The notes below the pieces were generated by a model. It worked only from the letters and a program-made list of their open reading frames with translations, had not been told where the DNA came from and did not search any database. Shown here in pieces: positions 33,148 to 42,218 of a DNA stretch of 64,000 nucleotides (positions are counted from its first letter, which is position 1; every line of letters begins with the position of its first letter). The DNA is taken from contig NZ_CP095742.1 in NCBI RefSeq assembly GCF_023078495.1, positions 620,001 to 684,000 on the forward strand, read 5' to 3'. This DNA comes from Luteibacter aegosomatissinici. GTDB taxonomy: Bacteria; Pseudomonadota; Gammaproteobacteria; Xanthomonadales; Rhodanobacteraceae. A program made the translations under genes and the position numbers.

Positions 33148-33171
33148 ATCGCGCGCGAGCGCGCTCCTACA
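33148..33171 (-). repeat. REP-like palindromic element
   Basis: On the minus strand it reads TGTAGGAGCGCGCTCGCGCG, the GTAGGAGC-type REP sequence known from Pseudomonas and Xanthomonadales. It sits between the converging pump and M28 peptidase genes. Confidence 0.7.
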
Positions 33172-33239
33172 GGGGCTGGTGCATGCGCGAGGCGGGGCGC
33201 GTTCCCGAAGGGTTCGCGCCCCGCCCGCGAGGTACTACA

Positions 33240-34682
33240 TCAATCGTGCGCGCCGTCTTTGGCGAACGCGCCCGGTGCGGAGCCGAAGTTGCCATCGGCC
33301 ATCGCCGCCATGTAGGCGAAGGTGGCGTACACCGCCACGTTCTGTGCGAGCGCCTTCGGGTCGATCTTGTCGAGCGTATCGTTGGCGTTGTGGTGGTAAT
33401 CGAAGTAATCGGTGCCGTCCTGCGTGAGCGACAGCGCGGCCATGCCCTTCGCATGCATCTGCGAGAGGTCGGAACCGCCGCCACCTGGCTTCTGCGCATC
33501 GTAAGCCACGCCGATCGGCTCGATCACCTTGGCGATCTGTTCGATGGCGCCGCGCGCTTCGGGCTTCACCGATGCAGACATGCGCCAGATGCGGCCCGCG
33601 CCGAAATCCGATTCCGTGCCCAGCTGGAACTTCGCGACGTCCTTCGCATGCGCCTCGGCGTAGGCGCGGCCGCCCCACAGGCCCATTTCCTCGTTCGCGA
33701 ACGCGATGACGCGGATGGTGCGGTCCGGGCGCTGCGGCATGTCCTTGATCAGCTTCGCCGCGGCGGCTGCGATCGCCACGCCGGCACCGTCATCGATGGC
33801 GCCGGTGCCGAGGTCCCACGAATCCAGGTGGCCGCCGATCGCAACCACCTCGTTGGGCTTCGTGCGGCCGGTCACTTCGGCAATGACGTTCGCGCCTTCA
33901 TAGGTGCCCTTGAAACCGACATCGAGGTCGAGCTTCAGGGTGACCGGCTTGCCTTCCTTCAGGATGCGCTCGAGCTGGTCCGCATCCGGCAGCGACAGCG
34001 CGGCGGCAGGGATCGCATCCTTCGGATCGGTGAAGCCGGTGACGCCGGTATGCGGCGTGCGGCTGTGCGGGTCGGTGCCGGCCGAGCGCAACAGGTACGC
34101 AGCGGCGCCCATCTTTGCGGCCAGCACGGGGCCGCGCGTGCGCGTGGCGGAACCCATGCCGTAGTCGTGGCCATCCTTCTGCTGGGTCATGTGCGTGCTG
34201 ACGTACACGATCTTGCCCTTTACCGTCGCGGGATCAGCAGCCTTAAACGCCTCGAGCGTATCGAACGCCACGACCTCGGCGGTGAGGCCACCGGCCGGCG
34301 TGCCTGCGGAATACCCGAGCGCGGTGAGCGCAAGCGGCTGGGGGAAGGGTGCCACGATGGCCGCGTGCTCGCTGTGGCGTTCCCACAGCGGGTAGCTCAC
34401 CTTCTCGGTGTATACCTTGTCGAAGCCCATGGCCTTGAACTTCGCCACGGTCCATTCGACGCCGCGCTTGTCGGCTTCGCTACCCGCAAGGCGGGGACCC
34501 ACTTCCGTGGTCAGTCCGGACACGAACTCGTAACCGGTGTTATCCGCCATCGCCTTGTCGCGCAGTTCGGTCGCGGCGGCCACGGCCTTGGCCGGGATGG
34601 TGGTGGCCTTGTCGGCCGCGTGGGCGGAGCAGGCAAGCGCAATGCACGCGGCGAGCGCGTGGAAACGGAAGGCTGAACGCAT
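33240..34682 (-). CDS. M28-family zinc aminopeptidase / carboxypeptidase Q-like, secreted
   Basis: 480 residues with a signal peptide (MRSAFRFHALAACIALACSAHA). A PA-type insert (about 120-260, VSTHMTQQKDGHDY) is followed by the di-zinc M28 catalytic domain: GGHLDSWDLG, DDGAG, NEEMGLWGG, TESDFG and YHHNANDTLDK supply the His, Asp, Glu-Glu, Asp and His ligands. All five are present, so it should be active, in the periplasm. Downstream of a two-component operon on the same strand but 70 bp away. Confidence 0.95.
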   Translation of the reverse strand: MRSAFRFHALAACIALACSAHAADKATTIPAKAVAAATELRDKAMADNTGYEFVSGLTTEVGPRLAGSEADKRGVEWTVAKFKAMGFDKVYTEKVSYPLWERHSEHAAIVAPFPQPLALTALGYSAGTPAGGLTAEVVAFDTLEAFKAADPATVKGKIVYVSTHMTQQKDGHDYGMGSATRTRGPVLAAKMGAAAYLLRSAGTDPHSRTPHTGVTGFTDPKDAIPAAALSLPDADQLERILKEGKPVTLKLDLDVGFKGTYEGANVIAEVTGRTKPNEVVAIGGHLDSWDLGTGAIDDGAGVAIAAAAAKLIKDMPQRPDRTIRVIAFANEEMGLWGGRAYAEAHAKDVAKFQLGTESDFGAGRIWRMSASVKPEARGAIEQIAKVIEPIGVAYDAQKPGGGGSDLSQMHAKGMAALSLTQDGTDYFDYHHNANDTLDKIDPKALAQNVAVYATFAYMAAMADGNFGSAPGAFAKDGAHD

Positions 34683-34751
34683 TGGGGAACCCCTGGGGAC
34701 GGAAACCCCGATTATGGACCCCTCAGCGGGGGCGGGCGCCTAGGTAGGAAG

Positions 34752-36161
34752 TCATGTATGCCGCTGCGCGGGCAGGATGACTGAAGCGCGCAGGCCGCCC
34801 TCGCGGCGGTTCCGCACATCCACGCTGCCGCCGTGCTCGGAGACGATGGCGCGCACGCTGGCCAGGCCCAGGCCGATACCACCGGTATCCCGGTTGCGCG
34901 AGGCCTCCAGGCGGAAGAAGGGCTCGAAGACCTGGCGCTGCATGCTCTCGGGAATACCCGGGCCGTCGTCATCCACTTCCAGCACGCAGGCCTCACCCTG
35001 GAAACGCAGGCGCATGCGCACCCGTTCGCCGTACTTCAGGCCGTTGTCGACCAGGTTATCCACCACGCGGCGCAGCGCGACCGGGTCGCCATTGACGGTC
35101 ACGGCCTGGCCCGCCTGCACGGAGACATCGTGGCCCACGTCGACAAGATCATCCGCCACGCTCTCCACGAGCAGGCGGAAATCCAGCGGTTGCCGGTTCG
35201 GCCCCGATGCACGGTCACGGATGAAATCCAGTGCGGCGGAGATCATCGTCTTCATTTCCTGGATATCGGCATCCACCTTCTCGCCCAGCGGCGCGGGGAG
35301 GCCATCCAGGCGGAACGACAACCGGGTGAGCGGCGTGCGCAGATCGTGGGCGATGGCGCCGATCATCTGGGTGCGCTCATGCACCATGCGGTTGATGCGC
35401 GCCTGCATGGCGTTGAACGCATCCACGGCCATGCGCATCTCCGTGGGGCCTTCGCGGGGCACGGGCGCCGCGTTGGTATCGCTGCCAAGGCGATGGGCTG
35501 CCTCGGCGAAACGGCGGATGGGGGCGGAAAGGGCGCGCGCAAAAAGGCCGGCCAGCGGCAACATCACCAGGACACCCAGGCCCAGCATCCATAACAAGCG
35601 GGCCGGCACGGTATCGGCAAAGGCCGGCTGTGGCACGGATACGACACGCCACGAACCGTCATTGAGCTTGAGGCCCACGACCGAGCCGGGCCCGGCGACG
35701 GTTCGCATGGGCATCACCATGGGGCCCAGGCCATCGAGCGAGATGAAGACGCGCAGGTGGTCGCGATCGGTGTTCAGGGCGCCGGCCAGGCGCTCCGCAA
35801 GATGCGAGGACACGTTGCTGTCGTAATCACCGGGGGCCTTGGGCGCATCGGCCTGGGTACCTACATCGAGGTCGGAACCATGGGGTGGGCCGAACCCTCC
35901 GGGCATGCCGGCGTCGCCCGGAGGGCGGCCCGCATCGAACGCATGCCCGCCATCGAACGGCCGGCCGCCATCGAAGGGATGGCCAAACGCTTCCAGCTCC
36001 GGCCGCAGGGCGGTCACGATGTCGAAGAAGCCGGCCGAAGGAATGGGCTTGGGTGGCTTGAGCGTGAATACGAGGAAGCCGACGGCTTCGGCCACCAGCA
36101 GCGCGCAGACGATCATCAGGAAGCTGCGCGCGAAGATCGACAGGCGGGGAATGTGGATCAT
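34752..36161 (-). CDS. Sensor histidine kinase (EnvZ-like, HAMP-containing)
   Basis: 469 residues. TM1 at about 12-32, a periplasmic loop, TM2 near 185-205, HAMP, then the phosphoacceptor helix IGAIAHDLRTPLTRLSF (His near 275) and HATPase with NLVDNGLKYG, DDDGPGIP and GGIGLGLAS. The periplasmic loop has a short tandem repeat (FDGGRP, FDGGHA, FDAGRP at about 62-79). Its start overlaps the response regulator gene by 4 bases, so the two are co-translated. Confidence 0.94.
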   Translation of the reverse strand: MIHIPRLSIFARSFLMIVCALLVAEAVGFLVFTLKPPKPIPSAGFFDIVTALRPELEAFGHPFDGGRPFDGGHAFDAGRPPGDAGMPGGFGPPHGSDLDVGTQADAPKAPGDYDSNVSSHLAERLAGALNTDRDHLRVFISLDGLGPMVMPMRTVAGPGSVVGLKLNDGSWRVVSVPQPAFADTVPARLLWMLGLGVLVMLPLAGLFARALSAPIRRFAEAAHRLGSDTNAAPVPREGPTEMRMAVDAFNAMQARINRMVHERTQMIGAIAHDLRTPLTRLSFRLDGLPAPLGEKVDADIQEMKTMISAALDFIRDRASGPNRQPLDFRLLVESVADDLVDVGHDVSVQAGQAVTVNGDPVALRRVVDNLVDNGLKYGERVRMRLRFQGEACVLEVDDDGPGIPESMQRQVFEPFFRLEASRNRDTGGIGLGLASVRAIVSEHGGSVDVRNRREGGLRASVILPAQRHT

Positions 36162-36877
36162 GGCCGCGCCACCTTCGGTACCAGCATGTAGCCCTCGTTG
36201 CGTACCGTGCGGATCATTTCCATGGACGCTCGGTCGTTCAACTTGCGGCGCAGGCGGCTGATCTGGGTATCGATGGCACGGTCGTACACTTCGGTGCGGC
36301 CCCCATGGACCAGATCCAGCAACTGGTCCCGGCTGAGGATGCGCTGGGGATGGTCGACAAACGCGCGCAACAACGCGAACTCCCCGTCGGAAAGGTTGAT
36401 GAAGATGCCGGTGGGGTCGCGCAGGTCGCGCCGGGTCATGTCAAAGCGCCAGCCAGCAAACAGGTAGGGGCGCCCATCGTCCGCAACAGCGGCATCGGTG
36501 GAGCTCATGCGGCGCAGGATGGCCCGGACCCGGGCCAGCAGCTCGCGCGGGTTGCACGGCTTGGCGAGGTAATCATCCGCACCCACCTCAAGCCCGATGA
36601 TCCGGTCGGTATCCCCGCCCAGCGCGCTCAGGATGATGATCGGCGGCCCCTTCTCGGCGGCAAGGCGCCGGGCCGCCGACAGGCCATCTTCGCCCGGCAT
36701 CATCACATCCAGCACCACGAGGTCCGGTTGCTCGCGCGCGATCGCAAGGTCCATCTGCGCAACATTTTCCGCGGCCTGCACGCGGTAGCCATGGCCGCTC
36801 AGGAAGCCGGCAATCAGGTTGCGGAGTTCGGGGTCATCATCGACCACCAGGATGAGGGCGTTGGTATCCATGGCCAT
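36158..36877 (-). CDS. OmpR-family response regulator
   Basis: 239 residues from ATG 36877 (36871 also possible). Receiver domain with LVVDDDPEL, phosphoacceptor in VVLDVMMPGEDG, and YLAKPCNP (Lys of the switch). The C-terminal winged helix contains LSDGEFALLRAFVDHPQRILSRDQLL and RRKLNDRASMEMIRTVRNEGYML. It binds tandem direct repeats, and a ladder of GAC(A) half-sites lies just upstream. Divergent from the small secreted protein at 37021. Confidence 0.94.
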   Translation of the reverse strand: MAMDTNALILVVDDDPELRNLIAGFLSGHGYRVQAAENVAQMDLAIAREQPDLVVLDVMMPGEDGLSAARRLAAEKGPPIIILSALGGDTDRIIGLEVGADDYLAKPCNPRELLARVRAILRRMSSTDAAVADDGRPYLFAGWRFDMTRRDLRDPTGIFINLSDGEFALLRAFVDHPQRILSRDQLLDLVHGGRTEVYDRAIDTQISRLRRKLNDRASMEMIRTVRNEGYMLVPKVARP

Positions 36878-36913
36878 GGTGCGTTTGATAGCAGAAACCG
36901 GGCCACGGCGCGT

Positions 36914-36970
36914 GACCGGGCTGGCACGGGGCTGACACAAAGCGGACACACGCCGACAACGGCGGGTGAC
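36914..36970. promoter_or_regulatory. Helically phased GAC(A) repeats upstream of the two-component operon
   Basis: GACC at 36914, GCAC at 36924, GACA at 36934, 36945 and 36955, GACG at 36968. Spacings are 10, 10, 11, 10 and 13, close to the DNA helical turn, as expected for an OmpR-type dimer row. It lies between the divergent regulator gene (start 36877) and the gene at 37021. Motif seen directly; factor assignment is inferred. Confidence 0.45.
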
Positions 36971-37020
36971 GAGCGGCCGGTAGCCTGTCACGCATCCGTC
37001 GTTACGCAGGTTTCTGCCCG

Positions 37021-37341
37021 ATGTTCGTTTTTCCCCGCTGGTCCACCACGCTCTTCGCGTTCGCCATGACGGCCGCCGCGGCCGCCTACGCCCAAGACCG
37101 TGACCCTCCGCGCCCCCCGCCGCACGATCCGAAGTTTGAAGCGGCCATGGACGATTGCTGGGTGGAATACGGCGGGGAACCTGATGACCCGGTACCACCG
37201 GACATGATGGCGGAGTGCATGGCCTCGAAGGGCTTTCCGCCGCCGCACCACATGGGGCCGCCGCCCCCGCCCCCGCGCCCGCCGTATGGGGCACCCCTGG
37301 GCGATGACGACGACGGCGGCGATCCGTTCGCCGGCCCCTGA
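37021..37341 (+). CDS. Small proline-rich secreted protein of unknown function
   Basis: 106 residues with a signal peptide (MFVFPRWSTTLFAFAMTAAAAAYA). The mature part has two cysteines (DDCWVEYGGEP and AECMASKGF), a central DDPVPPDMMA, and Pro-rich blocks (HHMGPPPPPPRPPYG) ending acidic (DDDDGGDPFAGP). Histidines and acidic residues could bind metal. It diverges from the response regulator and shares the phased GACA region, so it may be a target or ligand of that system. AraC gene begins 17 bp downstream. Confidence 0.7.
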   Translation: MFVFPRWSTTLFAFAMTAAAAAYAQDRDPPRPPPHDPKFEAAMDDCWVEYGGEPDDPVPPDMMAECMASKGFPPPHHMGPPPPPPRPPYGAPLGDDDDGGDPFAGP

Positions 37342-37358
37342 GATCAAGGAAACACGTC

Positions 37359-38369
37359 ATGCCGTATTCGCAAACCGCCTTGCGCTCGCCGCAACCCCTG
37401 GCCGCCCCGCGTGAGCACCTCGTGGCCGCCCAGGCCTTCTGGGACGAATTCGGCCAGGGATCGGCCCGCCAGCCCGGCCAGACCGTGCTGCTGGACGGCT
37501 ACGCCGGCAACCGCCTGCGCTTCGCCACGTTCAGCCACAAACCCCATGTGTTCAGCAGCGACCACCTGCCCCGCGAACACCGCCACGCGGCGTTGCTCGT
37601 GCTGCAACTGGAAGGCGAAAGCCGCGTGGAGCAACATGGCCGGCGCAGCACGATCGCCCCGGGCGATTTCTGCCTCATCGATCTATCCCGGCCGTTTCGG
37701 GTGGATACCGGCCGCTCGCTGATCCAGGCGGCCTACCTTCCGCTCTCCGTGCTGCGCGACGCCGTGCCACGGATCGAGCAGATCGCTGCGATCAACCTGC
37801 ATGGCCACGTCGCGGCAGCCACCTTCCTGCGCAGCCTGTACCGCGAGCTATTCGACCACGCCGAGGACATGACCGAAGCCGTGGCGGACCGGCTGGTGGA
37901 AGCGATCCCGCACATGCTGGCGGCCGCGACCGTATCGGTGGGCGATGTCGCGCCACCGCCATCGCAGCTGCGACAGCACCACAAGGAGCAGGTGCGCAGG
38001 TATGTACGTGAACACCTCGCCGATCCCGGCCTGTGCGCCGAAATGATCGGCAAGGGCGTGGGGCTATCCACCAGTTATCTGTTCGAGCTGTTCGCCGACG
38101 AGGACATGACGCTCATGCGCTGGGTACGCGCCGAGCGCCTCGCCCGGTGCCGGCGAGAACTTGCGGACGCTTCATTGCGGTATCGCAGCATCGCGCATAT
38201 TGCGCAGGCGTGGGGCTTTGGCGACATGACGCACTTCGGCCGCAGCTTCCGCGAAGCCTACGGCGTATCGCCGCGCGCGTGGCGCCAGTCTTCGCGTATG
38301 GACGTCCAAACCGCCAAGGAAATGCCGAGCGATGGCGGAGTTTCGCTGCACGTGGCTACAGGGATTTAA
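37359..38369 (+). CDS. AraC/XylS-family transcriptional regulator
   Basis: 336 residues. N-terminal cupin-like sensing domain of the AraC-binding-2 type (VLQLEGESRVEQHGRRSTIAPGDFCLIDLSRPF) and a C-terminal double helix-turn-helix (SLRYRSIAHIAQAWGFGDMTHFGRSFREAYGVSPRAWR). It follows the small secreted gene closely and precedes the TonB receptor by 135 bp, whose expression it may control. AAGGAAA lies upstream of the ATG. Confidence 0.93.
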   Translation: MPYSQTALRSPQPLAAPREHLVAAQAFWDEFGQGSARQPGQTVLLDGYAGNRLRFATFSHKPHVFSSDHLPREHRHAALLVLQLEGESRVEQHGRRSTIAPGDFCLIDLSRPFRVDTGRSLIQAAYLPLSVLRDAVPRIEQIAAINLHGHVAAATFLRSLYRELFDHAEDMTEAVADRLVEAIPHMLAAATVSVGDVAPPPSQLRQHHKEQVRRYVREHLADPGLCAEMIGKGVGLSTSYLFELFADEDMTLMRWVRAERLARCRRELADASLRYRSIAHIAQAWGFGDMTHFGRSFREAYGVSPRAWRQSSRMDVQTAKEMPSDGGVSLHVATGI

Positions 38370-38504
38370 CACTACATTGCTAGTGCGGTCACTGCGCAGA
38401 TAACGCAGAGCCCGCAGCCTTACCCCGGTGCAGTGGGGATGGCGCACGCCAGGCGTTGCGCCGGTGGTATGGCCATCTAATTCATCTTTGGGGAGAGTCC
38501 CGTA

Positions 38505-41500
38505 GTGTCAAAGCATCCATCACCCAAGGTCCGGCTCAGCCGGATCAGTCTGGCGCTCGCCCTGGCTCTGGGAGCCGGCGCCACCTTTGCCCAGTCCACC
38601 ACCGGTAGCATCTTCGGCCAGGCGCCGGCTGCCGAAGGTGAAACGGTCGTGGCGCGCAGCGCCAACGGCGTATCCCGTGAAGTGACGGTCGGTGCCGACG
38701 GCCGTTACACCATCGGTTCGCTGCCGCTGGGCAGCTACACGGTCAGCCTCATGCAGGGTGGCAAGGCCGTCGATTCCCGCAATGACGTGAGCCTGCGTGT
38801 CGGTTCCGGTACGGAAGTGTCGTTTGCCGCCGGTGCGAGCGCAGAGTCGGCAACGAGCCTGGGTTCGGTGACGGTTTCAGCGAACACCTTGCCGCCGGTC
38901 GACGTATCCAGCGTCGATTCCCGCACCGTCATCACCTCCGAGCAGCTCGCCAAGCTCCCGCTTGCACGTAGCGCCGAGGCCATCGCATTGCTCGCGCCGG
39001 GCGTCGTCCCGGGTTATAGCGGCTTCACCGGCACCACCAACGTCGGGCAGACCCTTGTGTCGATCGGTGGTTCGTCGGTCACGGAAAACGCCTACTACCT
39101 CAACGGCGTCAACACCACTGATCCGCTGAGCGGATTTGGTGGCATCTCGCTGCCGTACGGCGCGATTGACCAGCAGGAAATCCTGGGCGGTGGCTACGGC
39201 GCCGCATATGGCCGCTCCGACGGTGGCGTTATCAGCCAGAGCGGCAAGCGCGGTACCAATGAATGGCACTTCGGTGCACAGGTACTGTGGGAGCCGGCCT
39301 TCGCGCGTGGCACCAGCCCCAACTCCTACTACCTGACCGGCTCGAAGGAAGGCCAGATCTATCGCCGGTATTCGCAGAACAACTCCTGGTCGGCAACGGA
39401 AAGCGCCTACGTGGGCGGCCCGCTGATCAAGGACAAGTTGTTCTTCTTTGCGGCCGTTGAACAGCAAAAGCAGTCGGCGAACTCCGTGCAGCCGGTAACC
39501 ACGGGCCTCAATGACAAGTACGAGTACCACAACCCGAAGTTCTACGGGAAGATCGACTGGAACATCAACGACAACAACATTCTTGAACTGACCGCCGCAG
39601 GCGCCAAGACTCAGTACAAGGGCAACTACTACGACTACGATTACGACACCGGCCAGACCGGTGCGTTGAATAGCCGCGATACGTCGATCAAGAACGACGC
39701 GCGTGTCTATATCGCCAAGTACACCAGCTACATTACGGATGACATCACGCTGACTGCTCTGTATGGCAAGCAGAAGATGACGTACTTCAGCGAGACCCCG
39801 GGTTACGATTCATCGCTTACGTACATCCTCCATCCTGAGCTCGAGAACCCGGCGCTCACCGGCGGCGGTACCATCAACAACGGTCAGTCGGCACTGACGA
39901 TCGACAACCCCGATCACCGTGCGACGACGCGAAACCTTCGCCTCGACCTGTCCTGGAAGATTGGTGACCACACGATCACCGGCGGTATCGATAACCTCGA
40001 TTCGCATGACGTTGATGACGGCACGAACGCAGTGGCCTGGCAGTACGGTTACGGCGATGCGGGCACCGCGATCAGCGATGCGCCGTACGTGGCCGCGCCG
40101 AACAGTGGTGCAGGCGGCGAGACGGGCTACTACGTCAGCAAGTACATCTACACGACATCGGCTTCTGTGCGCGTGAAGCAGCGTGCGCAGTACCTGGAAG
40201 ACAGCTGGCAGGTGGATGACCGCTGGCTCGTGAAGATCGGCCTCCGCAATGACCAGTTCACCAACTACAACCCCAGTGGCGATGCGTACCTTCGCCTGAC
40301 CAAGCCGCAGTGGGCACCGCGCCTGGGCGCCGCCTGGGACGTGAATGGCGATTCGTCGCTGAAGGTGTATGCCAACGCGGGCCGTTACTACCTCGCCATG
40401 CCGGCATCGGTGGCCCTGCGCGCTGCGGCAGGCTCGCTCTACACGAACGAGTACTACACCTACACCGGTATTGATGCGAATGGTTACCCGACCGGCCTGA
40501 CCCAACTGGCGTCGTCGACGGGCGGCGCTGTGTCGGCTAACAACGAGTACGGCCAGTCGCCGGATGCGAAGACGGTGGCGTCCAGCAACATCAAGTCCGA
40601 ATACCAGGACGAGTTCCAGCTTGGCTTCGATCACCAGATCAACACCGACTGGGTGTGGGGCATGAAGGGCCAGGTGCGTCGCCTGCGTAACATCCTGGAT
40701 GACATCTGCGATACCGATACGATCGCCGCCAAGGCTGCATCGCTCGGTTACGACGTGGATGCAGCCAACATGAATGGTTGCTACCTTTCGAACCCGGGCC
40801 GAACGAACACCTACCGCATCTCCAATGGCGCTGGTGGTTACTACAGCGTGGATGTATCGGCGGCCGACTTCGGCATGCCGAAGGCCAAGCGCAACTACTA
40901 CTCGCTGGAGACCTACCTCGAGCATCCGTTCGATGGTACCTGGACCGGCAAGATCGATTACCTGTACTCGAAGAGCTACGGCAACACCGAAGGCCAGGTT
41001 CGTTCGGATATCGGCCAGACCGACGTCTCGGCGACGGTGGACTGGGACTACGGCAAGCTCATGGAGTATTCCAACGGCCTGCTGTCGAACGATCGCAAGC
41101 ACCAGTTCAAGGCGTACGGTTCGTGGCAGGTGGCGAAGGAGTGGATGCTCTCGGGCAACATCCTGATCATGTCGGGTACGCCGAAGACCTGCCTAGGTTA
41201 CTACGGTGCGGATGAGACCAATCCGGTTGGCTACGGCAGCTACTACCACTACTGCGGTGGTGAGGCGTCGCCTCCGGGTTCGGCGGGCCGCCAGCCGTGG
41301 CAGCACATCATCTCGCTGTCGGCCGAGTACCGCCCGGTGTGGGCTGACCAGAAACTTGCGTTCAATGTGATGGTCTACAACGTGTTGAATGAGTCGAAGG
41401 CAACGGCGTCGTATGCGCTGTATGGCACGACGGCGGCTCCGAACACGAACTATGGCCGCGTCACGTACTACAGCACGCCGCGTTACGTTCGCTTCGGAAT

Positions 41501-41516
41501 CACGTACGACTTCTAA
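38505..41516 (+). CDS. Oar-like TonB-dependent outer-membrane receptor
   Basis: 1003 residues from GTG 38505 (GGGGAGAG upstream). Signal peptide ending TFAQ, a carboxypeptidase-regulatory-like beta domain (35-100), the plug (VISEQL-like block, TNVGQTLVSIGGSSVTENAYYLNGVNT) and a large barrel ending in an aromatic residue (YVRFGITYDF). Oar-type receptors are common in Xanthomonadales and Myxococcota. The ligand is unknown. A terminator follows after about 80 bp. Confidence 0.94.
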   Translation: MSKHPSPKVRLSRISLALALALGAGATFAQSTTGSIFGQAPAAEGETVVARSANGVSREVTVGADGRYTIGSLPLGSYTVSLMQGGKAVDSRNDVSLRVGSGTEVSFAAGASAESATSLGSVTVSANTLPPVDVSSVDSRTVITSEQLAKLPLARSAEAIALLAPGVVPGYSGFTGTTNVGQTLVSIGGSSVTENAYYLNGVNTTDPLSGFGGISLPYGAIDQQEILGGGYGAAYGRSDGGVISQSGKRGTNEWHFGAQVLWEPAFARGTSPNSYYLTGSKEGQIYRRYSQNNSWSATESAYVGGPLIKDKLFFFAAVEQQKQSANSVQPVTTGLNDKYEYHNPKFYGKIDWNINDNNILELTAAGAKTQYKGNYYDYDYDTGQTGALNSRDTSIKNDARVYIAKYTSYITDDITLTALYGKQKMTYFSETPGYDSSLTYILHPELENPALTGGGTINNGQSALTIDNPDHRATTRNLRLDLSWKIGDHTITGGIDNLDSHDVDDGTNAVAWQYGYGDAGTAISDAPYVAAPNSGAGGETGYYVSKYIYTTSASVRVKQRAQYLEDSWQVDDRWLVKIGLRNDQFTNYNPSGDAYLRLTKPQWAPRLGAAWDVNGDSSLKVYANAGRYYLAMPASVALRAAAGSLYTNEYYTYTGIDANGYPTGLTQLASSTGGAVSANNEYGQSPDAKTVASSNIKSEYQDEFQLGFDHQINTDWVWGMKGQVRRLRNILDDICDTDTIAAKAASLGYDVDAANMNGCYLSNPGRTNTYRISNGAGGYYSVDVSAADFGMPKAKRNYYSLETYLEHPFDGTWTGKIDYLYSKSYGNTEGQVRSDIGQTDVSATVDWDYGKLMEYSNGLLSNDRKHQFKAYGSWQVAKEWMLSGNILIMSGTPKTCLGYYGADETNPVGYGSYYHYCGGEASPPGSAGRQPWQHIISLSAEYRPVWADQKLAFNVMVYNVLNESKATASYALYGTTAAPNTNYGRVTYYSTPRYVRFGITYDF

Positions 41517-41599
41517 GAAGCACCTGCTTCAAACCCTATACCAACAATAAGGCGCCCGAGCCGTGAGGCTCATCTCCCGGGCGCCAATCTCCCCAGATA

Positions 41600-41637
41600 G
41601 GCCGCCGTGCTCTTCCCGACCGGCGGCCATTTTTTTT
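41600..41637 (+). terminator. Intrinsic terminator after the TonB receptor
   Basis: GGCCGCCG - 13 nt - CGGCGGCC stem, then A and eight T residues. A second GC-rich hairpin without a T-run (GGCGCCCG / CGGGCGCC) lies just before it at about 41550-41584. Confidence 0.88.
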
Positions 41638-41740
41638 GCGATGTGGGCTCGCCTTCGGCCTCGCGCTAGTTAATCGGTTCATTCGCGGTAGCGAATGAAC
41701 CACGCAGCGAGCGGGCACAACGCCCGCTCGCATGGTCACC

Positions 41741-42148
41741 TTACGGAATATTCTTCTGCTGCTTCAGCAGATCGCGGATTTCCTGCAGAACCACCACATC
41801 CGGCGGCGTCGCAGCCGGGGCGTCCTCGTGGCGGGTCAGCTTGTTGATCGCCTTCACCACCACGAAAATCGCGAACGCGATGATGATGAACTGGATCAGC
41901 ACGTTGATGAACACGCCGTACTGGATGGCGACTTCGGCCGTCTTCGTCGCCGCATCCGCCGGCTTCAGCACCCACTTCCATTCGGAAAAATCGATGCCAC
42001 CAATCAACATGCCGATGGGCGGCATGATGATGTTATCAACCAGAGACGTCACGATCTTGCCGAACGCCGCGCCGATCACCACACCGACCGCCAGGTCGAC
42101 CACGTTGCCGCGCAGGGCGAATTTCTTGAACTCTGCGATCATGCCCAT
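41741..42148 (-). CDS. mscL: Large-conductance mechanosensitive channel
   Basis: 135 residues. [33 protein letters not shown] is the MscL N-terminus and TM1, followed by [19 protein letters not shown]2 ([22 protein letters not shown]) and C-terminal bundle [10 protein letters not shown] pentameric pore that opens on hypo-osmotic shock. The ATG at 42148 is chosen because GAGGAG lies 8 nt upstream; a GTG at 42157 is in frame. Confidence 0.97.
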   Translation of the reverse strand: MGMIAEFKKFALRGNVVDLAVGVVIGAAFGKIVTSLVDNIIMPPIGMLIGGIDFSEWKWVLKPADAATKTAEVAIQYGVFINVLIQFIIIAFAIFVVVKAINKLTRHEDAPAATPPDVVVLQEIRDLLKQQKNIP

Positions 42149-42218
42149 CGAATGCACTCCTCGTTGCGTCGCGTCGAACTATCAAACCTAGCGATCCCCA
42201 TGTAAGGATCGCGCGAAT

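Noticed and set aside
33141-34676. Long open frame antisense to the M28 peptidase
   Set aside because: The minus-strand protein has a signal peptide and all five zinc-ligand motifs; the other strand has only compositionally odd residues.
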